DNA of 10,354 nt. Source: WYEN01 sp049976205. GTDB lineage: Archaea > Thermoproteota > Thermoprotei_A > Sulfolobales > AG1. The DNA lies in the NCBI GenBank assembly GCA_049976205.1, contig JBMFIR010000046.1:1-10354 (forward strand). Direction: 5' to 3'. Positions 1 to 5,677 of this stretch are shown piece by piece. The translations under genes were made by a program, and so were the position numbers. Below the pieces are notes generated by a model. That model was not told the DNA's origin. It did not search any database and saw only the letters and a list, made by a program, of their open reading frames with translations. Within the stretch, counting starts at the first letter, position 1. Each line of letters starts with the position of its first letter.

Positions 1-1
1 C

Positions 2-238
2 AAAAACATCGAGGTGATAGAGTACTCAGACGACTTCGAGAAATTCGTCAGAAACATCTTTATGCCTGCTAGAGTGGCATCAATAAGAAAAGTTCAGCAA
101 GGAGGAAAAACAGTCTTGTACGTAAATGTTCACCCAGATGATAAGGGCGTGGCTATTGGTAAGGGTGGAAGAAATATTCATAGAGCTAGACTAGTACTTA
201 AGAGATACTATGATATTGATACTGTAATTGTTGTTTAG
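2..238 (+). CDS. nusA: NusA-like transcription factor, KH domain (5' end outside window)
   Basis: This is the C-terminal part of a NusA-like KH protein. Its reading frame is open to the left edge, so the gene starts upstream and the GTG at 14 is probably internal (KNIEVIEYS reads through it). The visible 78 residues form a KH RNA-binding fold of the type 2 arrangement, with the GxxG loop as GKGG in VAIGKGGRNIHRARLVLKR, followed by a final strand ending VIVV. Archaeal NusA is short, about 140-150 residues with two KH domains and no S1 or NTD, so roughly half is visible. It is thought to act with RNA polymerase in elongation and termination. Its position directly before the uS12 gene (63 nt gap) is the usual archaeal order after the RNA polymerase large-subunit genes and eL30, and this supports the identification. 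Confidence 0.9.
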   Translation, partial: KNIEVIEYSDDFEKFVRNIFMPARVASIRKVQQGGKTVLYVNVHPDDKGVAIGKGGRNIHRARLVLKRYYDIDTVIVV

Positions 239-301
239 ATGATCTCTTATGAGAAGAGTTGAGTATTTAAGTAATTCAATAAAATGATTAGAGGGAAGTA
301 A

Positions 302-745
302 ATGCCTGGAAGTAAAGCTCCTAAGGGATTCTTCGCCGCGAGAAAACTTAGGAGAAAGAGACTGAAGTTTAGATGGAGTCAGAGAGATTTTAGAGTAAGA
401 ATGCTTAAGCTAAAAGAAAAATACGATGCACTAGAAGGAGCTCCTATGGCTAGAGGAATAGTCCTTGAGAAAGTAGGTATCGAGTCTAGACAACCAAACT
501 CAGCACTTAGAAAATGTGTTAGAGTTCAGCTTGTTAAGAATGGTAAAGTAGTCACAGCATTTGTCCCTGGGGATGGCGCAATTAATTTCATTGCTGAACA
601 CGACGAGGTTATTATAGCGGGTATAGGAGGTACTAGAGGTAAGTCTATGGGTGATCTTCCGGGAGTTAAGTATAAGGTTATTATGGTTAATGGAGTTTCT
701 CTAGATGCTCTAATGAAAGGTAAGAAACAGAAACCAGTTAGATAG
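302..745 (+). CDS. rpsL: 30S ribosomal protein uS12 (S12)
   Basis: Small-subunit protein uS12 sits at the decoding centre and contacts the A-site codon-anticodon helix. The 147-aa length is the usual archaeal one, with the archaeal N-terminal extension (PGSKAPKGFFAARKLRRKRLKFRW). The two decoding-centre loops are intact: QPNSALRK at residues 64-71 and VPGDG at 88-92. The start is ATG at 302, with a Shine-Dalgarno sequence GAGGG at 291-295, 6 nt upstream. It follows the nusA-like gene on the same strand and is probably co-transcribed with it. The next gene, 3 nt past the stop, is convergent, so the operon ends here instead of running into uS7 as in many archaea. Confidence 0.98.
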   Translation: MPGSKAPKGFFAARKLRRKRLKFRWSQRDFRVRMLKLKEKYDALEGAPMARGIVLEKVGIESRQPNSALRKCVRVQLVKNGKVVTAFVPGDGAINFIAEHDEVIIAGIGGTRGKSMGDLPGVKYKVIMVNGVSLDALMKGKKQKPVR

Positions 746-748
746 TTT

Positions 749-1222
749 TTAATATTGAGATCCTTCTTCAGAGCTCCTCTCTTGCTCATCTACTAATTTT
801 GACCTCACATAAGCAGGAATATTAAGTAGGTATGCTAAGAACAATGCATGGCTAGGAACCATTCTTTTAACAACACTGTATCCATCCCCTTTAATATAGA
901 TACTTGCTGTGTAGAGATTAGTTTCTTTATTGAACTCATCTACAACAATCATTTCTATTTTATCTCTCAAAAACTTCAGATCATCTCTAAATAACTGGAT
1001 TATATCAAAGAAAGTCTCTCTATCATTATAGATTTCCTCCTCTCCTCTCAGTCTCATTATACCTAACATAATGTCCATAGGAATATAGTATAGAGAAAAA
1101 GTTCTCCCATCTTCTAAGTCGCACTGAAGAACAGGTACTTGAACAGGTGGTGGAGTTAAATAAGCATACAGATCCACTATCTTAATTAGTTCATTTCTTG
1201 AATGTTTCTGCAAATAAATCAC
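749..1222 (-). CDS. DUF151 / bifunctional nuclease-like protein
   Basis: I read this 157-aa protein as a divergent member of the DUF151 (bifunctional nuclease, BFN) family. The typical order is present: an N-terminal strand and LEDGR turn (residues 36-40), a hydrophobic strand and helix, a central helix (ETFFDIIQLF, 69-78), a strand pair with a long loop (KIEMIVVDEFNKETNLYTASIYI, 88-110), and the C-terminal VPSHALFLAYLLNIPAYV block (122-139). That block corresponds to the family's RPSDAIALA-(x)-PIYV signature, but Asp is replaced by His125. DUF151 proteins include plant nucleases and TM0160 of Thermotoga; most archaeal members are uncharacterised. The start is GTG at 1222 without a clear Shine-Dalgarno sequence; it could lie elsewhere because no ATG or GTG precedes residue 49 otherwise. 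The gene is convergent with uS12 and divergent from uS7. Nuclease activity is not shown by the sequence. Confidence 0.68.
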   Translation of the reverse strand: MIYLQKHSRNELIKIVDLYAYLTPPPVQVPVLQCDLEDGRTFSLYYIPMDIMLGIMRLRGEEEIYNDRETFFDIIQLFRDDLKFLRDKIEMIVVDEFNKETNLYTASIYIKGDGYSVVKRMVPSHALFLAYLLNIPAYVRSKLVDEQERSSEEGSQY

Positions 1223-1291
1223 AGCTCTTACTAATATTATTCTCTGAGTAAGTAATAAATAATTAATTCTGCTTATATCCTCTTTAAAAAA
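1223..1291. promoter_or_regulatory. Shared divergent promoter region, DUF151-like gene / uS7 gene
   Basis: This is a 69-nt AT-rich spacer between two divergent genes. GCTTATATCC at 1271-1280 reads as GGATATAAGC on the minus strand, so one TATA-like element could serve both directions. On the plus strand, 24-26 nt downstream falls near 1301, upstream of the third in-frame Met of uS7 (1310). On the minus strand it falls near 1250, giving a leader of about 28 nt. A second AT block, TCTTTAAAAA, lies at 1281-1290. These assignments are by eye. Confidence 0.4.
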
Positions 1292-1918
1292 ATGAATATG
1301 GGTTACTCAATGAGTAGCTTAGAGCAAGAGCTCGTTGAAAGCATTGTCTCAATTGAGAATCTTAAAGTATTTGGTAAATGGTCCACCATAGGTATAGATG
1401 TAAGGGATCCCAGTCTTAAAAAATACATTTGTCTCAAACCTGTTCTAGTACCACATACAGGAGGTAGACACGAGCACATTAGATTTGGTAAAGCAGAAGT
1501 CCCTATCGTTGAGAGACTAATTAATAATCTCATGAGAAAGGCTAGAAACACGGGAAAGAAGAATATGACGTACAATATCGTATCTAAAGCATTCGACATA
1601 ATATATCTACGAACAAAACAGAACCCGATCCAGGTGTTGGTGAGAGCCGTCGAAAATGCCGCGCCGAGGGAGGAGACTACTAGAATTATGTACGGAGGCA
1701 TCATATACCATGTTGCAGTTGATGTGGCTCCGCTCAGAAGAATTGATTTAGCACTTAGACATATTGCAGAGGGAGCTCGTTTGTGCGCCTTCAGATCTCC
1801 TAAACCCATTGAAGAGTGCTTAGCAGATGAAATCATAGCTGCATACAGCAACGATCCCAAGAGCTTCGCTATATCAAGAAAAGATGAGATAGAGAGAATT
1901 GCTCTAAGCTCTAGATAA
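1292..1918 (+). CDS. rps7: 30S ribosomal protein uS7 (S7)
   Basis: uS7 nucleates assembly of the 30S head by binding the 3' major domain of 16S rRNA. The sequence has the family hallmarks: KPVLVPHTGGRHEHIRFGK, the RLINNLMRKARNTGKKNM helix with its basic loop, and QVLVRAVENAAPREETTRI followed by YHVAVDVAPLRRIDLALRHI. The ORF is 208 aa. Three in-frame ATGs (1292, 1298 and 1310) compete, and none has a strong Shine-Dalgarno sequence. A TATA-like box at 1271-1280 would favour 1310 (protein of 202 aa, MSSLEQ...), which is within the usual archaeal range. The thioesterase gene follows after 9 nt and is likely co-transcribed. Separation from uS12 by an antisense gene is unusual compared with the common rps12-rps7 pairing. 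Confidence 0.96.
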   Translation: MNMGYSMSSLEQELVESIVSIENLKVFGKWSTIGIDVRDPSLKKYICLKPVLVPHTGGRHEHIRFGKAEVPIVERLINNLMRKARNTGKKNMTYNIVSKAFDIIYLRTKQNPIQVLVRAVENAAPREETTRIMYGGIIYHVAVDVAPLRRIDLALRHIAEGARLCAFRSPKPIEECLADEIIAAYSNDPKSFAISRKDEIERIALSSR

Positions 1919-1927
1919 GGGTTTTTT

Positions 1928-2941
1928 ATGGAGAAAACTGTTTCCGAAACCTATTTCTTCACATCTCATCTAGTTATGCCTAGACACGCCAACCCTCTAG
2001 GAATACTTTTTGGAGGTTACATGACTGATTGGATGATTGAGGCAGCAACACTAAACACTATGAGGCTCTCGGGAAAAAATACTGTTGTTGGCTATATAGA
2101 TAACTTATTCTTCATTAACCCAATATCTATAGGAGACACAGTATTCTATAGAACTTGGATCGGTAGGGTAAGAAGAAAGTCAATGGAGGTTATTGTAGAG
2201 GCGGTTATTAGAAGCAAGGAAGGTAGATACTTCTTAGCATCTATAGCAAAAATGATACTTGTTGCAGTAGGAAGCGATGGAAAATCTGTGGAAGTAGGTC
2301 TTAAGATAGTGGGTAAAGAAGATTGGGAGTTGAATGTAATAGATCAATTGAGTACTTGGAGGAATCAAGTGGACAAAATAATTAAGTCATCTGATAAAAG
2401 TTCAGAAGCACCTTATTTCTTATCTAAGTATAGTGTATCAAGTATGAGAAGAGTATCATTCGAAGACGCGATGCCTGCAAATACTATGTATGCGGGTAGT
2501 TTACTGAGGTACATAGATGAATTATCAAGTATATTAGCTTTTAGCTACGCGGAAGGTGTTGTTGTTACAGCATCAATTGATCAGTTGATCTTTAAGAAGC
2601 CTATATTTGTAGGCGACGTAATTAAATTAGTATCAATGATCACGAGAACATGGAGAACATCAATGGAGATAAAAACATTGGTATTAAGAGAACAAAATAC
2701 AAGAGAGGAATTATTAGTCGAGTGCTACTCAACATTTGTTAAATTAAGTGAACCAGGTAAACCAGCTGAACTAAAACCCTACGAACCAGCTACACCCGAG
2801 GAGTACGAAGAGTGGGTTAAAGCTGATTATAGAAGAAGACAGAGACTAGAGCTTGTGAAGAAACTAAGTGATTTTAGAAACAGAGAATTAACAAGTTTTG
2901 ATATAAAAGATCCTAAGCCAATTGTAAAGAACATTGTTTGA
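1928..2941 (+). CDS. Double-hotdog acyl-CoA thioesterase (ACOT type)
   Basis: The 337-aa protein has two tandem hotdog domains (about residues 8-120 and 170-275) and a charged C-terminal tail. It probably hydrolyses acyl-CoA thioesters in the cytoplasm. Domain 1 has NPLGILFGG (N22, G29-G30) followed by WMIEAATL, where the usual catalytic Asp position is I37. Domain 2 has NTMYAGSLLRYIDE, in which the Asp (D197) is present but the Asn at the position equivalent to N22 is M182. The halves are therefore complementary (Asn from domain 1, Asp from domain 2), as I recall for mammalian ACOT7. A Shine-Dalgarno-like AAGGG at 1917-1921 overlaps the uS7 stop, and ATG follows 6 nt later, so translation is probably coupled to uS7. 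The natural substrate cannot be read from sequence; archaea lack classical fatty-acid synthesis, so branched acyl-CoAs from amino-acid or isoprenoid metabolism are possible. Confidence 0.82.
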   Translation: MEKTVSETYFFTSHLVMPRHANPLGILFGGYMTDWMIEAATLNTMRLSGKNTVVGYIDNLFFINPISIGDTVFYRTWIGRVRRKSMEVIVEAVIRSKEGRYFLASIAKMILVAVGSDGKSVEVGLKIVGKEDWELNVIDQLSTWRNQVDKIIKSSDKSSEAPYFLSKYSVSSMRRVSFEDAMPANTMYAGSLLRYIDELSSILAFSYAEGVVVTASIDQLIFKKPIFVGDVIKLVSMITRTWRTSMEIKTLVLREQNTREELLVECYSTFVKLSEPGKPAELKPYEPATPEEYEEWVKADYRRRQRLELVKKLSDFRNRELTSFDIKDPKPIVKNIV

Positions 2942-3329
2942 ATAGAGCATTAAATTAATTATATTAGATTGCGAGACGTGAGTAAAAGAATATTGATAGT
3001 TAATGATCTTTGGCTCATCTTTAAAAATTAACTTAGGTCATAGGATAAATATAAAAATTTTTTAGATTGCTACAGAGGAAAAATATTATTCGGAGTAAAA
3101 TATTTCTATGCTAATAAATAGTCGATACTAAATATTTTTCTATAAAAATTTTTTAAATATCTTCTAATAAATGTTTATTCATGCTTAGGATTCTGTGTAA
3201 ATTCTGGTAATACCTATGATTTTTAAACTTTATTTAGTTATTAATTTGTTATGTCTGGATCATATGGAATCCTTATTTATATAAATAAAATATAATATAG
3301 TAACAATACATGATTCTGATGATCTGCGT
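2942..3329. other. AT-rich spacer, no gene recognised
   Basis: This stretch of almost 400 bases holds no credible ORF and no GC-rich island of the kind that marks structured RNA in AT-rich hyperthermophile genomes. It contains a repeated A5T6 tract (listed separately) and T-runs that could end the uS7-thioesterase transcript (T6 at 3058-3063 and 3149-3154). AAATATT at 3081-3087 and AATATTT at 3099-3105 could form a weak hairpin around ATTCGGAGTAA. The right end leads into the promoter of the small chromatin-protein-like gene. Confidence 0.6.
3050..3155. repeat. Direct repeat of a 15-nt A5T6 tract
   Basis: TATAAAAATTTTTTA occurs exactly at 3050-3064 and 3141-3155, 91 bp apart. Each copy is nearly self-complementary (A5T6), so both strands carry a T-run. 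Such tracts could be bidirectional terminators, intrinsically bent DNA, or chance in a very AT-rich spacer. The 91-bp spacing is close to a whole number of helical turns only if about 10.1 bp per turn is assumed, so I give it no weight. Confidence 0.45.
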
Positions 3330-3333
3330 TATG

Positions 3334-3377
3334 TTTATATACCTCCTAAAGACAATATATATACATGGAGAGTGTGA
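3334..3377 (+). promoter_or_regulatory. TATA box and leader of the CC1-like gene
   Basis: TTTATATA at 3334-3341 is a near-consensus archaeal TATA box. Transcription would start around 3362-3368. The short leader carries GTGA at 3374-3377, 6 nt before the ATG at 3384, as a weak Shine-Dalgarno sequence; GGAG at 3367-3370 is 13 nt away. Confidence 0.55.
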
Positions 3378-3383
3378 CTAAAT

Positions 3384-3554
3384 ATGCCAGAGAAAATAAA
3401 GTTCTTCGACATAGTAGCTAAGAAACCATTTGAGACAGATAAATACGAGGTCGTTGTTAAAGAAACAAAAGGTGGCAGAAAAGTAAGGATCGCTTTCGCA
3501 ACAAGTCCCTACACAGGCAAGAGAATCGCCAGAATCTTAGGTCCTGCTAAATAA
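3384..3554 (+). CDS. Small basic DNA-binding protein, resembles crenarchaeal chromatin protein CC1
   Basis: This is a short gene of 56 codons. The protein starts MPEKIKFFDIVAKKPFETD, continues KYEVVVKETKGGRKVRIAFA and ends SPYTGKRIARILGPAK. About 15 of 56 residues are Lys or Arg, cysteine is absent, and alternating hydrophobic and charged residues suggest a small beta-rich fold. From memory, the pattern KFFDI.AKK.FETDKYEV...SPYTG matches the family described as CC1, a monomeric protein of about 6 kDa from Thermoproteus and Aeropyrum that binds single- and double-stranded DNA and is thought to act in chromatin. It is not Cren7, Sul7d or Alba. The gene has its own TATA box, a short leader and a T-rich stretch after the stop, so it is probably a monocistronic transcript that could be highly expressed. 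I am confident it is a gene and moderately confident of the family. Confidence 0.78.
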   Translation: MPEKIKFFDIVAKKPFETDKYEVVVKETKGGRKVRIAFATSPYTGKRIARILGPAK

Positions 3555-3588
3555 AGTATCCGATTCCTCATAAATTAAATAAAAACAA

Positions 3589-3622
3589 TTTCTTTTTTCT
3601 TATCAATAAATCTTTTCTTTTG
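3589..3622 (+). terminator. T-rich terminator after the CC1-like gene
   Basis: Runs of T on the plus strand (TTTCTTTTTTCTTATC, then TCTTTTCTTTTGATC) begin 35 nt after the stop codon. Archaeal RNA polymerase terminates at such oligo-T tracts without needing a hairpin. There is no nearby inverted repeat. Confidence 0.5.
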
Positions 3623-3733
3623 ATCTAACACAATCATTAGGTAATTCGCTTTTTAACTTAACTCAAAGAATCTTCTAAGAAAAGCCTTACGAAGCTATTA
3701 TTTCTCGAATCAGCTATCTAAGTGTAAAAATAG

Positions 3734-3766
3734 CTTTTAAGCCATTTCATATATATATCTCGGGAG
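3734..3766 (+). promoter_or_regulatory. EF-1alpha promoter and Shine-Dalgarno
   Basis: Two AT-rich candidates lie upstream of the EF-1alpha gene: CTTTTAAG at 3734-3741 and ATATATAT at 3751-3758. The first would start transcription near 3762-3766, just upstream of or at GGGAG (3762-3766), which lies 7 nt before the ATG. The second would place the start at the ATG itself. Because a Shine-Dalgarno sequence is present, I prefer the first, but mapping is needed to decide. Confidence 0.4.
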
Positions 3767-3773
3767 ATAGTAA

Positions 3774-5072
3774 ATGCCTGAAAAACCTCACCTTAATATG
3801 GTGATAATCGGACACGTTGATCATGGAAAAAGCACCTTAGTGGGACATACACTAGTCCTGTTAAAGCAAATTGACGAGAAACAGCAAAAAGAAGTTGAGG
3901 AGCAGGCTAAGAAAGCTGGTAAAGAGACTGAGAAATTTGCCTGGTTGCTCGATAGAATGAAGGAAGAGAGGGAGAGAGGTGTAACAATAGCGCTGAGCTT
4001 TGTTAAATTCGAGACTGATAAATACTTCTTCACTATAATCGACGCTCCAGGGCACAGGGACTTTGTCAAGAACATGATTACGGGTACTAGCCAAGCCGAT
4101 GTAGCGGTGTTAGTAGTATCTGCTAAGAAGGGAGAGTTCGAGGCAGGTATGAGCCCTGAGGGTCAAACTAGAGAGCATCTCACACTAGCCAAGACGCTAG
4201 GAATTGATCAAATTGTTGTTGCTATTAATAAAATGGATTTAACAGAGCCGCCATTTAGCGAACAAAGATATAAGGAGGTTGTGGACCAGTTAAAGAAGTT
4301 TATGAGAACCTTAGGTTATAAAGTTGATGAGATACCTTTTGTACCAGTATCTGCTTGGTTAGGCGACAACATTATTTCTCAGAGTCCTAATATGAAGTGG
4401 TATAAAGGACCAACGTTTGTCGAGGCTCTCAACACATTTAAGATACCTCCTAAACCAGTTGATAAGCCGCTAAGAATACCTTTAACAGAAGCAATTGTTG
4501 TTAGCGGTGTAGGTACTGTACTTATTGGGAGAGTAGAGACCGGCGTGCTAAAAGTTGGTGACAAGGTGATTATAATGCCTGTGAAGAAAGGCGGTGATGT
4601 GAGAAGTATAGAGATGCACCACACACCACTTCAACAAGCTGTCCCTGGAGACAATATAGGTTTCAACGTTAGAGGTATAGCAAAGCAGGATGTTAAGAGA
4701 GGAGACGTTGTTGGACACGAGACGAATCCGCCGACGGTAGTTGACACATTCAGAGCACGAATATTCCTTATGTGGCACCCATCAGCTATCGGAGTAGGTT
4801 ATACACCAGTTATACACGCACATACAGCTTCTATAGCATGTAAAATAATTGAGATAGAGGCTAAACTAGATCCAAAGACTGGCCAAGTCGTTGAGAAAAA
4901 CCCACAGTTCCTCAAACCAGGTGATATAGCTATAGTTAAATTCAAACCAATTAAGCCAATGGTTCTAGAGAAGTATCAAGAATTCCCACAACTCGGAAGA
5001 TTCGCTATGAGAGATATGGGTAAGACGATAGGAGTTGGTCAGGTAATAGATGTTACACCAGCAAAGATCTAA
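3774..5072 (+). CDS. tuf: Translation elongation factor 1-alpha (aEF1A)
   Basis: This GTPase delivers aminoacyl-tRNA to the ribosomal A site. The 432-aa length is normal for archaea. The G motifs are intact: GHVDHGKST (13-21, P-loop), DAPGH (90-94, G3), NKMD (152-155, G4) and SAW (193-195, G5). The switch region has the archaeal/eukaryal helical insertion (KQQKEVEEQAKKAGKE) and RGVTIALSF. Domains 2 (RIPLTEAIVVSGVGTVLIGRVETG) and 3 (ending GRFAMRDMGKTIGVGQVIDV) are complete. The start MPEKPHLNMVIIGHVDHGK matches the usual archaeal N terminus. The uS10 gene follows after 23 nt, then tRNA-Ser, an order known from crenarchaea and also, as I recall, from Desulfurococcus. Confidence 0.99.
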   Translation: MPEKPHLNMVIIGHVDHGKSTLVGHTLVLLKQIDEKQQKEVEEQAKKAGKETEKFAWLLDRMKEERERGVTIALSFVKFETDKYFFTIIDAPGHRDFVKNMITGTSQADVAVLVVSAKKGEFEAGMSPEGQTREHLTLAKTLGIDQIVVAINKMDLTEPPFSEQRYKEVVDQLKKFMRTLGYKVDEIPFVPVSAWLGDNIISQSPNMKWYKGPTFVEALNTFKIPPKPVDKPLRIPLTEAIVVSGVGTVLIGRVETGVLKVGDKVIIMPVKKGGDVRSIEMHHTPLQQAVPGDNIGFNVRGIAKQDVKRGDVVGHETNPPTVVDTFRARIFLMWHPSAIGVGYTPVIHAHTASIACKIIEIEAKLDPKTGQVVEKNPQFLKPGDIAIVKFKPIKPMVLEKYQEFPQLGRFAMRDMGKTIGVGQVIDVTPAKI

Positions 5073-5095
5073 CTATCGAAACACAGTGAGTAGTA

Positions 5096-5401
5096 ATGAA
5101 AGTAAGAATCAGGCTTTGGGGAACAAGCCACGAAAACGTTGATTACGTAGCTAAACAAATAGTCGAGATAGCTAAGAAATCAGGTGTAGAGGTTAAGGGA
5201 CCTGTCCCATTACCAACAAAGAGATTAGTTATATCAACAATGAGATTACCCCACGGAGAGGGCACAAAGATCTATGAGAAGTGGGAAATGAGAATACATA
5301 AGAGATTAATAGATGTTGCAGCAGACGAGAGAGTAATGAGACAAATAATGAGAATTAGAGTTCCACAGAACGTATATATAGAAGTAGAAATAATCAGATA
5401 A
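5096..5401 (+). CDS. rps10: 30S ribosomal protein uS10 (S10)
   Basis: uS10 is a 30S head protein whose long loop reaches into the ribosome to contact uS3 and uS14. The 101-aa length is normal for archaea. Typical segments are MKVRIRLWGTSHENVDYVAKQIVEIAKKSG, VKGPVPLPTKRLVISTMR, and the acidic-to-basic C-terminal part IHKRLIDVAADERVMRQIMRIRVPQNVYIEVEI. Its ATG follows GTGAG (5086-5090) by 5 nt. It is almost certainly co-transcribed with EF-1alpha, 23 nt upstream. A T-rich stretch follows. Confidence 0.98.
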   Translation: MKVRIRLWGTSHENVDYVAKQIVEIAKKSGVEVKGPVPLPTKRLVISTMRLPHGEGTKIYEKWEMRIHKRLIDVAADERVMRQIMRIRVPQNVYIEVEIIR

Positions 5402-5436
5402 TAATAACTCAATAACTTAGATCTAAAATAATTAAC

Positions 5437-5453
5437 TTATTTCTCTTTCTCTT
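5437..5453 (+). terminator. T-rich terminator after uS10
   Basis: TTATTTCTCTTTCTCTT is a pyrimidine tract with several T-runs, 36 nt past the uS10 stop and upstream of the tRNA promoter. It is a plausible end point for the EF-1alpha-uS10 transcript. No hairpin is visible. Confidence 0.4.
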
Positions 5454-5486
5454 GTAGTATAGGAGAACTTTTATAGACGAATAGAG

Positions 5487-5493
5487 TTTTATA
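5487..5493 (+). promoter_or_regulatory. TATA box of tRNA-Ser
   Basis: TTTTATA lies 27-33 nt upstream of the mature tRNA 5' end, the distance expected for a transcript that starts at or a few bases before the tRNA. A second similar box (TTTTATA at 5469-5475) lies further upstream. This suggests the tRNA is transcribed on its own. Confidence 0.55.
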
Positions 5494-5519
5494 GCGGTTC
5501 AAACTAATATATTTTCGGG

Positions 5520-5607
5520 GCCGGGGTGCCCGAGCGGTCCAAGGGGCTGGCCTTGAGAGCCAGTGGGCGATGAGCCCGCGCGGGTTCGAATCCCGCCCCC
5601 GGCGCCA
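5520..5607 (+). tRNA. tRNA-Ser (anticodon UGA), CCA encoded, no intron
   Basis: This is a complete class II tRNA. The acceptor stem GCCGGGG (5520-5526) pairs with CCCCGGC (5597-5603). The D-stem is CCC/GGG (5529-5531 with 5543-5545). The anticodon stem CTGGC/GCCAG (5547-5551 with 5559-5563) encloses a 7-nt loop CTTGAGA whose bases 34-36 (5554-5556) are TGA, so it reads UCA serine codons. A long variable arm (GGGC-GATGA-GCCC) and discriminator G (5604) both fit serine; tRNA-Leu would have discriminator A in archaea. The T-arm is GCGGG-TTCGAAT-CCCGC. The CCA end is encoded at 5605-5607. The anticodon loop is exactly 7 nt, so there is no intron at the canonical 37/38 position. Confidence 0.97.
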
Positions 5608-5634
5608 TCAGTATTTTAGGTTCCGCCAGAATAG

Positions 5635-5672
5635 TTTTTAAATTATAAATCTATTGTATTGTCTGTGGTGAG
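5635..5672 (+). promoter_or_regulatory. Promoter and Shine-Dalgarno of the M20 peptidase gene
   Basis: TTTTTAAA at 5635-5642, within a longer AT block, serves as a TATA box. Transcription would start near 5663-5668. GGTGAG at 5667-5672 is a strong Shine-Dalgarno sequence 5 nt before the ATG at 5678, and it fixes this start. If transcription began at the downstream edge of this range the Shine-Dalgarno would be lost, so the true start is probably slightly upstream. Confidence 0.5.
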
Positions 5673-5677
5673 ATTAT

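Noticed and set aside
244..258. Small hairpin CTCTT-ATGAG-AAGAG after the nusA-like stop
   Set aside because: The stem is only 5 bp and no T-run follows. uS12 continues downstream on the same strand, so a terminator here is unlikely.
1303..1860. A 185-codon minus-strand ORF inside the uS7 gene
   Set aside because: uS7 is certain on the plus strand; the antisense frame has no family resemblance and is a shadow. The same applies to antisense ORFs in uS12, EF-1alpha, the M20 gene and the SpeD-family gene.
3316..3328. CTGATGATCTGCG, resembling overlapping D and C boxes
   Set aside because: No partner boxes occur at the required spacing on either side, and the sequence lies just upstream of a TATA box.
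3384..3554. Assignment of the 56-aa protein as Cren7 or Sul7d
   Set aside because: The characteristic Cren7 and Sul7d sequence patterns are absent; the KFFDI...FETDKYEV pattern fits CC1 better.
5520..5607. tRNA-Leu instead of tRNA-Ser (both have a long variable arm)
   Set aside because: The loop CTTGAGA places TGA at positions 34-36 and the discriminator is G, both serine features.
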